The notes beneath the pieces are model-generated. The model saw nothing but the letters and a program-made list of their open reading frames with translations, made no database searches and was not told the DNA's origin. Position numbers and translations under genes: made by a program. Shown in pieces: positions 1-5,885 of a stretch of 5,885 nt of DNA. Location: contig DAIEQT010000478.1 in assembly GCA_027347545.1 (NCBI GenBank), positions 1 through 5,885 of the forward strand. Reading direction: 5' to 3'. Positions within the stretch are counted from its first letter, which is position 1. Each line of letters opens with the position of its first letter. The stretch comes from Ignavibacteria bacterium (GTDB taxonomy: Bacteria; Bacteroidota; Ignavibacteria; Ignavibacteriales; Melioribacteraceae).

Positions 1-27
1 TAATCTGCGTGCTAACAATCTTAACCT
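1..27. repeat. Terminal direct repeat, left copy
   Basis: The first 27 bases are identical to the last 27 (5859-5885) in the same orientation. I compared them base by base and found no mismatch. This is what an assembler leaves at the ends of a circular contig, or of a contig that stops in the same repeat on both sides. The 27 bases are part of a larger palindromic repeat. Confidence 0.97.
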
Positions 28-86
28 GACGGCATTGCGCCATCAGCCTCGGCGAGACCAAGGCTCGACGGGTGGCGCGTCTCTAC
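1..86. repeat. Right arm of a dispersed palindromic repeat
   Basis: This stretch is visibly more GC-rich than the genes. Bases 22-37 (TAACCTGACGGCATTG) are the reverse complement of 5745-5760 with one mismatch. The outer end at 77-86 (GCGTCTCTAC) is complementary to GTAGAGGCGG at 5725-5734 apart from two positions. The two ends of the window are thus opposite arms of one repeat type. Bases 45-73 are an extra GC-rich piece with no counterpart in the other arm, and can form a small hairpin (AGCCT 45-49 with AGGCT 61-65). No coding potential is visible. From memory, GTAGAGACGCG-type and AACGCTGATT/ATGATT-type palindromes recur between genes in Bacteroidota-like genomes; this was not checked. Confidence 0.75.
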
Positions 87-171
87 AAAGCGGAATATAT
101 TTTTACAGACTATAAGCCGGAAGTTTTACTCAAACAAAGAAATTTATTCTACTCAAATAATTTAAGGTATC
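87..171 (+). promoter_or_regulatory. Leader of the GH5 mannanase gene
   Basis: This is the AT-rich 85 nt between the repeat arm and the first ATG. The only ribosome-binding candidate is AAGG at 164-167, four bases before the start codon, which is weak. I found no clear Bacteroidota-type promoter (TTTG at -33 with TAnnTTTG at -7); the TATATTTTT run at about 96-104 is at best a poor -7 element. If the cluster is transcribed from here, the promoter lies in this short leader or inside the repeat. Confidence 0.3.
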
Positions 172-1536
172 ATGAAAAAAGCTATTCTTCTACTCGCGTT
201 AACATCAACATTATTACTTCAAAGCTGCGCAAGCATATTCACATCTGAACCGAAATATGTTAGAGTTCGCGGAACACAATTCGAACTTGGTGGGAAGCCA
301 TATTATTTTGTTGGAACAAATCTTTGGTACGGTTGCTATCTAGGCGCACCGGGCGAATTAGGAAACAGAGAAAGGCTAATCCGCGAACTTGATAAGTTAA
401 AAGAACTTGGCATAACAAATTTGCGTGTACTTGCCGGTTCCGAAGCATCTTATATTAAAAAATCTCTTCAGCCGCCTATTCAGCCAGAACCGGGAATTTA
501 TAATGAACAAATTCTTGAAGGGTTGGATTTTCTTTTAGCGGAAATGCGCAAACGTGATATGCACGCAGTTGTCTTTCTAAATAATTATTGGGAATGGTCC
601 GGTGGTTTTGCTGTTTATAATAAATGGCTTGGCAGTGGGGTAACGATTGATCCAAACAATCCGCAACAGGGCTGGGATATGTTTATGAACTACTCGGCAA
701 AGTTCTATACAAACGAAAGAGGAAATGAGCTTTTCAGAAAATTCATTCTCAAAATTGTTACCCGCCAAAATAAATTCACAGGTGATTTCTATTGGTGCGA
801 TCCTACAATTATGTCTTGGCAGCTTGCTAACGAACCTCGCCCCGGAAATGGTGAAACTGCAATACCAAACCAATTTGTTTATTATAAATGGATTGATGAA
901 ACCGCGAAGTACATTAAATCGCTCGACCCGAATCATTTGGTAACAACCGGCAGCGAAGGTTTAGCCGGAAGCTTAGACATTGATAGTATATATATTAAAG
1001 CGCATCAGAGTAAGAATATAGATTATTCTACATTTCATCTTTGGGTTAAGAATTGGAGATGGTACGATGCGCAACGCGCTGAGGAAACATTCCCAACAAC
1101 CTTAACCAAAGCATTCGATTATTTTAACAAACACATGAAGTACGCCCGCATATTAGACAAGCCGGTAACTATGGAAGAGTTTGGGTTAGGTCGCGATCTT
1201 GAAAGTTGTGATCTGAATTCTCCTACAACTTATAGAGATAAATATTATAAAATGTTATTTGATGCTGTGCATGATAGCGCCAGAGCCGGTGCGCCAATTG
1301 CCGGAACAAACTTTTGGGGTTGGGGCGGAGAAGGTAGAGGAAAAAATGAAGATGATGTTTGGCGCGCTGGCGATCCGTTTGTTGGCGATCCGCCTCAAGA
1401 ACCGCAAGGCTTAAATTCGATTTTTGATACGGATGAATCAACATTAAAAATTATTAAGCAGCACGGCGAACAAATGATTAAACTGCGTGAGAGAAATTTC
1501 TTAAATAAGAAAACGCAAATTAGTCCTGGTAACTAA
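172..1536 (+). CDS. GH5 (subfamily 7-like) endo-beta-1,4-mannanase, lipoprotein
   Basis: Predicted to hydrolyse internal beta-1,4-mannosidic bonds of mannan or glucomannan (EC 3.2.1.78) from a membrane-anchored position in the envelope. Residues 1-19 are a lipoprotein signal: KK, a hydrophobic stretch and LQSC with the lipidated Cys at 19. No acidic residues directly follow the Cys, so the sequence gives no surface-export signal. The catalytic (beta/alpha)8 domain runs from about 28 to 440. It opens with VRGTQFELGGKPYYFVGTN as in GH5_7 mannanases, then R85 in LRVLAG, NNYWEWSGG (137-145), acid/base E221 in ANEPRP, H289 in TFHLW, nucleophile E336 in MEEFG and the substrate-platform Trp W382 in NFWGWGG. 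All expected catalytic residues are present, and the 454 aa contain no carbohydrate-binding module. The start is fixed by the signal peptide; the GH26 gene follows after 11 nt. Subfamily assignment is by recalled motifs. Confidence 0.92.
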   Translation: MKKAILLLALTSTLLLQSCASIFTSEPKYVRVRGTQFELGGKPYYFVGTNLWYGCYLGAPGELGNRERLIRELDKLKELGITNLRVLAGSEASYIKKSLQPPIQPEPGIYNEQILEGLDFLLAEMRKRDMHAVVFLNNYWEWSGGFAVYNKWLGSGVTIDPNNPQQGWDMFMNYSAKFYTNERGNELFRKFILKIVTRQNKFTGDFYWCDPTIMSWQLANEPRPGNGETAIPNQFVYYKWIDETAKYIKSLDPNHLVTTGSEGLAGSLDIDSIYIKAHQSKNIDYSTFHLWVKNWRWYDAQRAEETFPTTLTKAFDYFNKHMKYARILDKPVTMEEFGLGRDLESCDLNSPTTYRDKYYKMLFDAVHDSARAGAPIAGTNFWGWGGEGRGKNEDDVWRAGDPFVGDPPQEPQGLNSIFDTDESTLKIIKQHGEQMIKLRERNFLNKKTQISPGN

Positions 1537-1547
1537 ATCGTCATCTC

Positions 1548-2768
1548 ATGAAACAAACCGCGAACTGCTTATTCAAAATTTTATTTGTTGTTGTAATTAT
1601 GCAAGCATGTGTACCGGAGTATAATTCAGTTGAGTTTCAGAAAAAGCTGGATGTTAGGTTGACTGATTCTTTGGCGACGAAAGAAACTGTTCTGCTTTTT
1701 CGTAATCTGAAAATGCTTTCCGAATCAAAAGTAATTTTTGGTCAACACGATGCGCTTGATTACGGAATAGATTGGCGGGGTGATGAAGATCGTTCGGATG
1801 TAAAAAGTGTTATCGGAAGTCATCCGGCTTTAATCGGTTCCGATTTTGGATTTCTTGAGTGGGATAAAAATCCTTCTCTCTCCATTGAAAATAGAAAAAC
1901 AAAACTAAGAGACACTTACGAAAGAAACGGAGTTACAACTTTCTGCTGGCATTACGGTAACCCGGTAACAGGCGGAAATTTTTATGATACAACTGTAGCT
2001 GTAAGAAAAATTATTCCCGGCGGCGGATTCTATCTTAAGTACTTAAGTGATCTTGATAAAATTGCCGACTTTGCTAAGCAAGCAGTTGATTTAACGGGGA
2101 AGCCGATTCCTATTATCTTCCGTCCGTTTCATGAATTTGACGGCGAATGGTTTTGGTGGGGAAAGCCTCACTGCACACCGGATGAATTTAAGGAGTTATG
2201 GCGTACTACCGTAACTTATCTTAGTGATAAGCGTGGTGTAAAAAATTTCATTTATGCTTTTTCACCCGATAGAAAGTTTAAAACTCTAGAACAATTTTTG
2301 GAAAGATATCCCGGTGATGAATTTGTTGATCTTGTTGGAATGGATAACTATTGGGATTTTACTCCGGATGGTGATGGGCTACAAGCGGTAACCAACAAGT
2401 TGAAAATTGTAAGCGATTTTGCTTTAGAGAAAAGCAAACTTGCAGCTTTAACCGAAACCGGTTTAGAAAGCATTCCGGATGATAAATGGTGGACAGATAG
2501 ACTCTACAACACTTTTAATCGCGATTCCATTAAGATTGCCTTTGTTATGGTTTGGCGCAATAACGATAAGAAACATCATTACGCACCATATCCGGGTCAT
2601 CCAAGCGCCGAAAACTTTGTCGAGTTCTACCATAAAGATAAAATGCTTTTTACGCCCCACATGCCAAAAATTTATTCCGAAGTTCTAACTGATGAAATGA
2701 TTCTATCGCTTGAATTGCAGAAGAAGATAGAGCTAATTAAATATATCGGCTCTCGACCGGTTTTATGA
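1548..2768 (+). CDS. GH26 beta-mannanase or mannobiohydrolase, lipoprotein
   Basis: A second retaining beta-mannan hydrolase, unrelated in family to its neighbour but of the same clan fold. Residues 1-21 form a lipoprotein signal ending MQAC (Cys21); Met at -3 is unusual for a lipobox. The GH26 domain covers about 45-378: FGQHDAL (64-70), CWH (133-135), acid/base E196 in FRPFHEFDGEWFWWG (191-205), DNYW (266-269), nucleophile E303 in LTETG, and MVWRNN (334-339). These match the HE pair, the tryptophans and the ETG motif of Cellvibrio and Bacteroides Man26 enzymes. Residues 379-406 are a short charged helix-like tail. Whether it is endo-acting (EC 3.2.1.78) or releases mannobiose from chain ends (EC 3.2.1.100) cannot be read from the sequence; the downstream disaccharide pathway favours mannobiose as product. 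It lies 11 nt after the GH5 gene with no clear Shine-Dalgarno, so the two are probably co-transcribed and perhaps translationally coupled. Confidence 0.93.
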   Translation: MKQTANCLFKILFVVVIMQACVPEYNSVEFQKKLDVRLTDSLATKETVLLFRNLKMLSESKVIFGQHDALDYGIDWRGDEDRSDVKSVIGSHPALIGSDFGFLEWDKNPSLSIENRKTKLRDTYERNGVTTFCWHYGNPVTGGNFYDTTVAVRKIIPGGGFYLKYLSDLDKIADFAKQAVDLTGKPIPIIFRPFHEFDGEWFWWGKPHCTPDEFKELWRTTVTYLSDKRGVKNFIYAFSPDRKFKTLEQFLERYPGDEFVDLVGMDNYWDFTPDGDGLQAVTNKLKIVSDFALEKSKLAALTETGLESIPDDKWWTDRLYNTFNRDSIKIAFVMVWRNNDKKHHYAPYPGHPSAENFVEFYHKDKMLFTPHMPKIYSEVLTDEMILSLELQKKIELIKYIGSRPVL

Positions 2769-3016
2769 AAACATTTGCCGAAGCCCGGCAGAAACTGAGT
2801 TAGAGAAGATTAAGCCTCAACTCAAACAAGGTTTTAACAATTATCAAATTCATAAGTTTTATTATTATGATAAAGAAGCAAACACTTTTTACTCTCGCTA
2901 AAAGACTTTTCCGCTTCATTCTGTCAATCGAGCTTCTGGCATTATTTATGCAAAAATTAATTCGCTAAATACTATAGATAATAATCTTTGGCAAACTAAT
3001 TTTACAGAGAAGGAAA
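2769..3016 (+). other. Gap between GH26 and symporter genes, with broken reading frame
   Basis: This is the largest internal gap (248 nt). A GC-rich mini-hairpin at 2777-2789 (GCCG/CGGC, loop AAGCC) follows the GH26 stop but has no T-run, so I do not call it a terminator. In the frame beginning at 2737 there are 54 stop-free codons (containing ETELEKIKPQLKQ and FYYYDKEANTFYSR), one TAA at 2899-2901, and then a further run open to about 3234 that passes into the symporter gene. This may be a decayed gene remnant; I do not recognise it. AATCTTTG at 2984-2991 is one base off the Bacteroidota -7 element TAnnTTTG, but there is no convincing -33 element. An internal promoter is possible but unsupported. 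Confidence 0.35.
3006..3014 (+). promoter_or_regulatory. Ribosome binding site of the symporter gene
   Basis: AGAGAAGGA at 3006-3014 lies just before the ATG at 3017. It is the strongest Shine-Dalgarno-like sequence in the window, although the spacing to the start is short (two bases after the final A, three after AAGG). It supports ATG 3017 as the start, and is fitting for the one gene placed far from its upstream neighbour. Confidence 0.6.
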
Positions 3017-4420
3017 ATGAGCTTGAACAATACCACATCAATTACACTCAAAGAAAAAATAGCATATGGTTTTGGCGATTTCGCTTCGTCAATGTTCTGG
3101 AAACTGTTTTCGATGTTTTTGCTCTTTTTCTATACAGATGTTTTTGGAATTGCAGCGGCGGCAGTTGGAACTATGTTTCTGGTCGTAAGAATTTGGGACG
3201 CAGTAATGGATTTACTTATTGGCGCTGCTTGCGATAGAACAAACACACGCTGGGGAAAATTTAGACCTTATCTGCTCTTCGGCGCGGCTCCTTTTGCAAT
3301 TGTCGGTATTATTACATTTATTACTCCGGATTTAAGCCCAAGTGGAAAACTTGTTTACGCTTACGTTACTTATGCTTCTATGATGATGATCTATTCACTG
3401 GTTAATGTTCCTTATTCTTCTATGCTCGGCGTTATGACTGATAATCCGGATGATAGAACCTCGTTAGCTTCGTTCAGATTCATTGGCGCATTCTCCGGCG
3501 GATTATTAGTAACTGCAACCGCCAACAGTTTAGTAGAATATTTTGGAAAAGATGGAAGTGTTGCTTCCGGCTATCAATGGACTGTTGGAATTTATGCTGT
3601 TCTAGCTGCAATATTTTTTGTGCTCACTTTTGCCGGAACTAAAGAAAGATTGAAACCGGCAGTTGAACAGAAGTCATCTCTTAAAACAGATTTTAAAGAC
3701 ATTGCAAAGAACGGTCCATGGTTTATTATGCTTGGCGCAAGTATATCGGTTCTAATTTTTAACTCACTCAGAGATGGCGCAATTTTATATTACTTCAAAT
3801 ATTTTATAAAAGACCAAACAATAAGTTTCTTTGGAACAGAATACAGTTTTAGTCAATCGGTTTTAGCTTCTGCATACATGTCAATTTGGCTGGCAACAAA
3901 TATTTTAGGTGTTGTACTTGCTAAACCAATCTCCGGAAAAATTGGAAAGAAAAATACTTTCTTATTAAGCGTTGTTACATCGGCTATTCTTAGCTTTTTA
4001 ATTTTTTTCCTTCAGCCGCAGCAACTTGGCTTAATTTTCTTCTCCAACATCTTAATTGGAATTTCTGCCGGAATAGTTCTTCCGCTAATGTGGTCTATGT
4101 ATGCAGATATTGTAGATTATTCTGAATGGAAAAATAAACGGAGAGCAACCGGATTAATTTTCTCATCATCAACAATGTCCCAAAAATTTGGATGGACTTT
4201 AGGCGGTGCATTAAACGGATGGCTTCTTTCCGCTTACGGCTTTCAAGCTAATGTTGAACAAACCGGCGATGCATTAATGGGAATACGTTTAATGCTGAGT
4301 GTATTTGCCGGTATTGGCGCGTTACTTGGAATTGTTTTTATGTATTTCTATCCGTTAAGCGAAAAATACATGGGCAACATTCGCAGCGAATTGGAAAAAG
4401 ATAGAGCGGCAAACGCATAA
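3017..4420 (+). CDS. GPH-family (MelB-like) sugar:cation symporter, probable beta-mannobiose importer
   Basis: An inner-membrane secondary transporter of the glycoside-pentoside-hexuronide:cation family within the MFS, about 12 membrane segments in 467 aa, which is normal for the family. Signature motifs are AYGFGDFASS (16-25), RIWDAVMD (58-65), DRTNTRWGKFRPY (73-85, the loop 2-3 motif), NVPYSS (130-135) and WSMYADIVDYSEWK (359-372). Compared with Salmonella MelB from memory, cation-site D55 and D59 are kept as D61 and D65, but N58 is M64; the sugar-binding acids D19 and D124 are S25 and N130. Cation use and sugar specificity therefore probably differ from MelB. Context between mannanases and a mannosyl-glucose phosphorylase suggests mannobiose or mannosyl-glucose as substrate, as for the B. 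fragilis pathway transporter; this is inferred, not shown. GH130 follows after 38 nt without a terminator, so the pair is likely one transcript. Confidence 0.9.
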   Translation: MSLNNTTSITLKEKIAYGFGDFASSMFWKLFSMFLLFFYTDVFGIAAAAVGTMFLVVRIWDAVMDLLIGAACDRTNTRWGKFRPYLLFGAAPFAIVGIITFITPDLSPSGKLVYAYVTYASMMMIYSLVNVPYSSMLGVMTDNPDDRTSLASFRFIGAFSGGLLVTATANSLVEYFGKDGSVASGYQWTVGIYAVLAAIFFVLTFAGTKERLKPAVEQKSSLKTDFKDIAKNGPWFIMLGASISVLIFNSLRDGAILYYFKYFIKDQTISFFGTEYSFSQSVLASAYMSIWLATNILGVVLAKPISGKIGKKNTFLLSVVTSAILSFLIFFLQPQQLGLIFFSNILIGISAGIVLPLMWSMYADIVDYSEWKNKRRATGLIFSSSTMSQKFGWTLGGALNGWLLSAYGFQANVEQTGDALMGIRLMLSVFAGIGALLGIVFMYFYPLSEKYMGNIRSELEKDRAANA

Positions 4421-4458
4421 AAGTTTTTTAATGGTTCTAACTAATTATTGAGCAAAGA

Positions 4459-5649
4459 ATGACTAAAAAAGAATTTAGCAGTAAAGTAAAAAAGCTTTAT
4501 TCGGAACATAAAAAGCTAACCTCGAAAAGGAATAAGAAACAAGCAAAGAGCAATGGTATTTACGATCGTTATATAAATCCGGTTTTAACCGCAGAACATA
4601 CTCCAATTCACTGGCGTTACGATTTGGACCAATCAACAAATCCATTTTTGATGGAGAGAATAGGTGTTAACGCCGCGTTTAATTCCGGCGCAATGATATT
4701 TAAAGGAAAGATTGTTCTTGCAGTTAGAGTTGAAGGTGCAGATAGAAAATCTTTCTTCGCGATTGCAGAATCTAAAAACGGTATTGATAATTTCAAATTC
4801 TGGGATTACCCGATTACACTTCCGGAAACTAAAGACCCCGATACAAACGTTTACGATATGCGCCTTGTTCAGCATGAAGATGGTTGGATTTACGGATTGT
4901 TCTGTTCTGAAAGACATGATGACAGTAAGCCCGATGATACATCTGCCGCAAAAGCAGCTTGCGGTATTGCCCGCACAAAAGATTTAGTTAATTGGGAAAG
5001 ATTACCCGATTTAATTTCCTATTCAGGTCAGCAGAGAAATGTTGTTCTTCATCCCGAATTTATTAACGGCAAGTATGCGCTGTACACACGTCCGCAAGAT
5101 GGATTTATTGATACCGGAAGCGGCGGCGGAATAGGCTGGGGATTTACAGACAGCATGGAACACGCCGAAGTGAAAGAAGAAATTATAATGGATAGAAAAG
5201 TTTATCATACTATCTATGAAGTTAAGAATGGACTTGGTCCGGCACCAATTAAAACAAAGAAGGGATGGCTTCAGTTAGCTCACGGTGTTAGAAACACTGC
5301 CGCTGGTTTGCGTTATGTTTTATATGCGTTCCTTTCCGATTTGAACGACCCGAACAAAGTTATTGCAAAGCCCGCCGGTTATTTTATTGCGCCGGAAGGT
5401 GATGAAAGAGTTGGAGATGTTTCCAATGTTACTTTTAGCAATGGCTGGGTAGAAAAGAAAAATGGTGAAGTGTTGATCTATTACGCTTCTTCAGATACGC
5501 GTATGCATGTTGCATCTACAACAGTTGAAAAATTATTGGATTATTGCCTCAACACTCCGGCAGATGGTTTAAGAAGCTCGGCTAGTGTTCAAACAAGAAA
5601 TCAGATGATAAGTAGAAACCTTAAAGTGATTAAAAAACTTCGAAAGTAA
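4459..5649 (+). CDS. GH130 (subfamily 1) 4-O-beta-D-mannosyl-D-glucose phosphorylase
   Basis: A cytoplasmic inverting phosphorylase: 4-O-beta-mannosyl-glucose + phosphate gives alpha-mannose 1-phosphate + glucose (EC 2.4.1.281), the last specific step of the mannan pathway first described in Bacteroides fragilis. There is no signal peptide. After a lysine-rich helix (1-30) comes the five-bladed propeller with [16 protein letters not shown] (41-56), NPFLMERIG (61-69), [13 protein letters not shown] (89-101), TNVYDMRL (129-136) containing D133 as the probable proton donor (D131 in the B. fragilis enzyme), SERHDD (150-155), [10 protein letters not shown] (192-201), [16 protein letters not shown] (209-224), AHGVRN (274-279), GDVSN (319-323) and [12 protein letters not shown] (341-352). 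At 396 aa and near-colinear with the B. fragilis protein as I recall it, it fits GH130_1 rather than the mannooligosaccharide phosphorylases of GH130_2. It is the last gene of the cluster. The start agrees with homologue length; no clear Shine-Dalgarno is seen. Confidence 0.93.
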   Translation: MTKKEFSSKVKKLYSEHKKLTSKRNKKQAKSNGIYDRYINPVLTAEHTPIHWRYDLDQSTNPFLMERIGVNAAFNSGAMIFKGKIVLAVRVEGADRKSFFAIAESKNGIDNFKFWDYPITLPETKDPDTNVYDMRLVQHEDGWIYGLFCSERHDDSKPDDTSAAKAACGIARTKDLVNWERLPDLISYSGQQRNVVLHPEFINGKYALYTRPQDGFIDTGSGGGIGWGFTDSMEHAEVKEEIIMDRKVYHTIYEVKNGLGPAPIKTKKGWLQLAHGVRNTAAGLRYVLYAFLSDLNDPNKVIAKPAGYFIAPEGDERVGDVSNVTFSNGWVEKKNGEVLIYYASSDTRMHVASTTVEKLLDYCLNTPADGLRSSASVQTRNQMISRNLKVIKKLRK

Positions 5650-5652
5650 AAA

Positions 5653-5705
5653 AACATAGTGCCTCCTATGTTGCCATGCGATTGTTTCTTCTCTGCATGG
5701 CTTTT
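5653..5705 (+). terminator. Twin-hairpin intrinsic terminator after the GH130 gene
   Basis: Two perfect 7-bp stems stand back to back, starting four bases after the stop codon. The first is AACATAG (5653-5659) with CTATGTT (5666-5672) around a 6-nt loop. The second is GCCATGC (5673-5679) with GCATGGC (5695-5701) around a 15-nt pyrimidine-rich loop, followed directly by TTTTATATT. The second has the stem-plus-T-run form of a rho-independent terminator, though its T-run is short. Together they probably end the transcript. No similar structure occurs between the four genes. Confidence 0.7.
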
Positions 5706-5724
5706 ATATTCTAAACCGTTTTAA

Positions 5725-5885
5725 GTAGAGGCGGCCCGATGTATCAATGCTGTCAGGTTAGCAGTCTTAGTTTGAAAAAATGAAAAAGCAGAACGCTGAT
5801 TTGTTAAGATGATTAAGATTTTTTATGATTTATCCTAATCGATCATAAAAATCATAATTAATCTGCGTGCTAACAATCTTAACCT
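5725..5885. repeat. Long imperfect palindromic intergenic repeat (left arm and centre)
   Basis: The outer end is GTAGAGGCGG (5725-5734). Next comes CAATGCTGTCAGGTTA (5745-5760), complementary to 22-37 with one mismatch. The inner palindrome is ACGCTGATT (5793-5801) against AATCTGCGT (5860-5868), one mismatch, and TTTTTATGAT (5820-5829) against ATCATAAAAA (5842-5851), perfect, around a 12-nt loop. The left inner arm is longer because of extra GATT/AAGAT units at about 5801-5819. No ORF is visible. Read across the joined window ends, the element would span about 220 bp, finishing at base 86. It resembles non-coding palindromic repeats I recall from Bacteroidota/Ignavibacteria intergenic regions. 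Confidence 0.75.
5859..5885. repeat. Terminal direct repeat, right copy
   Basis: Exact copy of bases 1-27. If the sequence is circular, the non-redundant length is 5858 bp and the junction falls inside the palindromic repeat, not in a gene. Confidence 0.97.

Noticed and set aside
1..86. A CRISPR array or tRNA/attachment site at the window end
   Set aside because: There are no regularly spaced repeats, no cloverleaf and no integrase. The repeated bases are explained by the terminal overlap and palindromic arms.
577..936. 119-codon minus-strand open frame inside the GH5 gene
   Set aside because: It lies wholly within a gene with complete GH5 catalytic motifs on the other strand, its translation resembles no family I know, and it has no start context. 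It is a shadow frame.
2777..2789. GC-rich hairpin GCCG-AAGCC-CGGC just after the GH26 gene as a terminator
   Set aside because: The stem has only four strong pairs and is followed by AGAAACTGAG, not a T-run.
2765..2803. Tiny ORF whose ATG overlaps the GH26 stop codon (ATGA), encoding MKTFAEARQKLS
   Set aside because: Only 12 codons, with no homologue that I recognise. The overlap is suggestive of coupling but too weak to call a gene.
2983..3000. Promoter for the symporter gene at AATCTTTG (2984-2991)
   Set aside because: One base off the -7 consensus and lacking a -33 TTTG at suitable spacing. Such matches are common by chance in AT-rich DNA.
4633..4917. 94-codon minus-strand and 91-codon plus-strand (4712-4987) open frames inside the GH130 gene
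   Set aside because: Both overlap a strongly conserved part of GH130 (VYDMRL, SERHDD) and have no protein-like features of their own.
1..5885. A new defence, toxin or mobile system in the window
   Set aside because: All four genes are assigned to known carbohydrate-utilisation families with intact key motifs, and no nuclease, recombinase, toxin or replication protein is visible in any frame.

Overview
The window carries a four-gene cluster for beta-mannan breakdown, all on the + strand, bounded at both ends by copies of one dispersed-repeat type. The genes encode a GH5 (subfamily 7-like) endo-beta-1,4-mannanase lipoprotein (172-1536), a GH26 beta-mannanase/mannobiohydrolase lipoprotein (1548-2768), a GPH-family (MelB-like) sugar:cation symporter (3017-4420) and a GH130 subfamily-1 4-O-beta-D-mannosyl-D-glucose phosphorylase (4459-5649). 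A twin-hairpin structure that looks like an intrinsic terminator follows the last gene (5653-5705).

Organism: AT-rich coding DNA, weak or absent Shine-Dalgarno sequences at three of four genes, lipoprotein glycosidases, and a GH130/transporter pair like that of the Bacteroides fragilis mannan pathway all point to the Bacteroidota/Ignavibacteriota (FCB) lineage. The exact taxon cannot be settled from the sequence. No replication, partition, mobilisation, phage, transposase, RNA or CRISPR gene is visible.

Layout: 1-86 is the GC-rich arm of a repeat; 87-171 is the leader of the GH5 gene; the GH5 and GH26 genes are separated by 11 nt; a 248-nt gap (2769-3016) follows, which contains an unusually open but broken reading frame; the symporter and GH130 genes are separated by 38 nt; then come the terminator and a long imperfect palindromic repeat (5725-5885). 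The last 27 bases (5859-5885) are identical to the first 27 (1-27). Joining the ends gives a 5858-bp circle and completes the palindrome. The window is therefore either a circular molecule or, more likely, a chromosomal segment whose assembly ends in repeats of one family.

How the genes work together (inferred from the known pathway): the two lipoprotein mannanases cut mannan or glucomannan to mannobiose and short oligosaccharides, the symporter takes the disaccharide across the inner membrane, and the phosphorylase converts mannosyl-glucose plus phosphate to mannose 1-phosphate and glucose. In the known route, mannobiose must first be epimerised to mannosyl-glucose by a mannobiose 2-epimerase, and that gene is not in this window. 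No SusC/SusD pair and no regulator is present. The enzymes are of known type; the least explained features are the repeat structure at the ends, the broken reading frame in the central gap, and the changed cation/sugar-site residues of the symporter.
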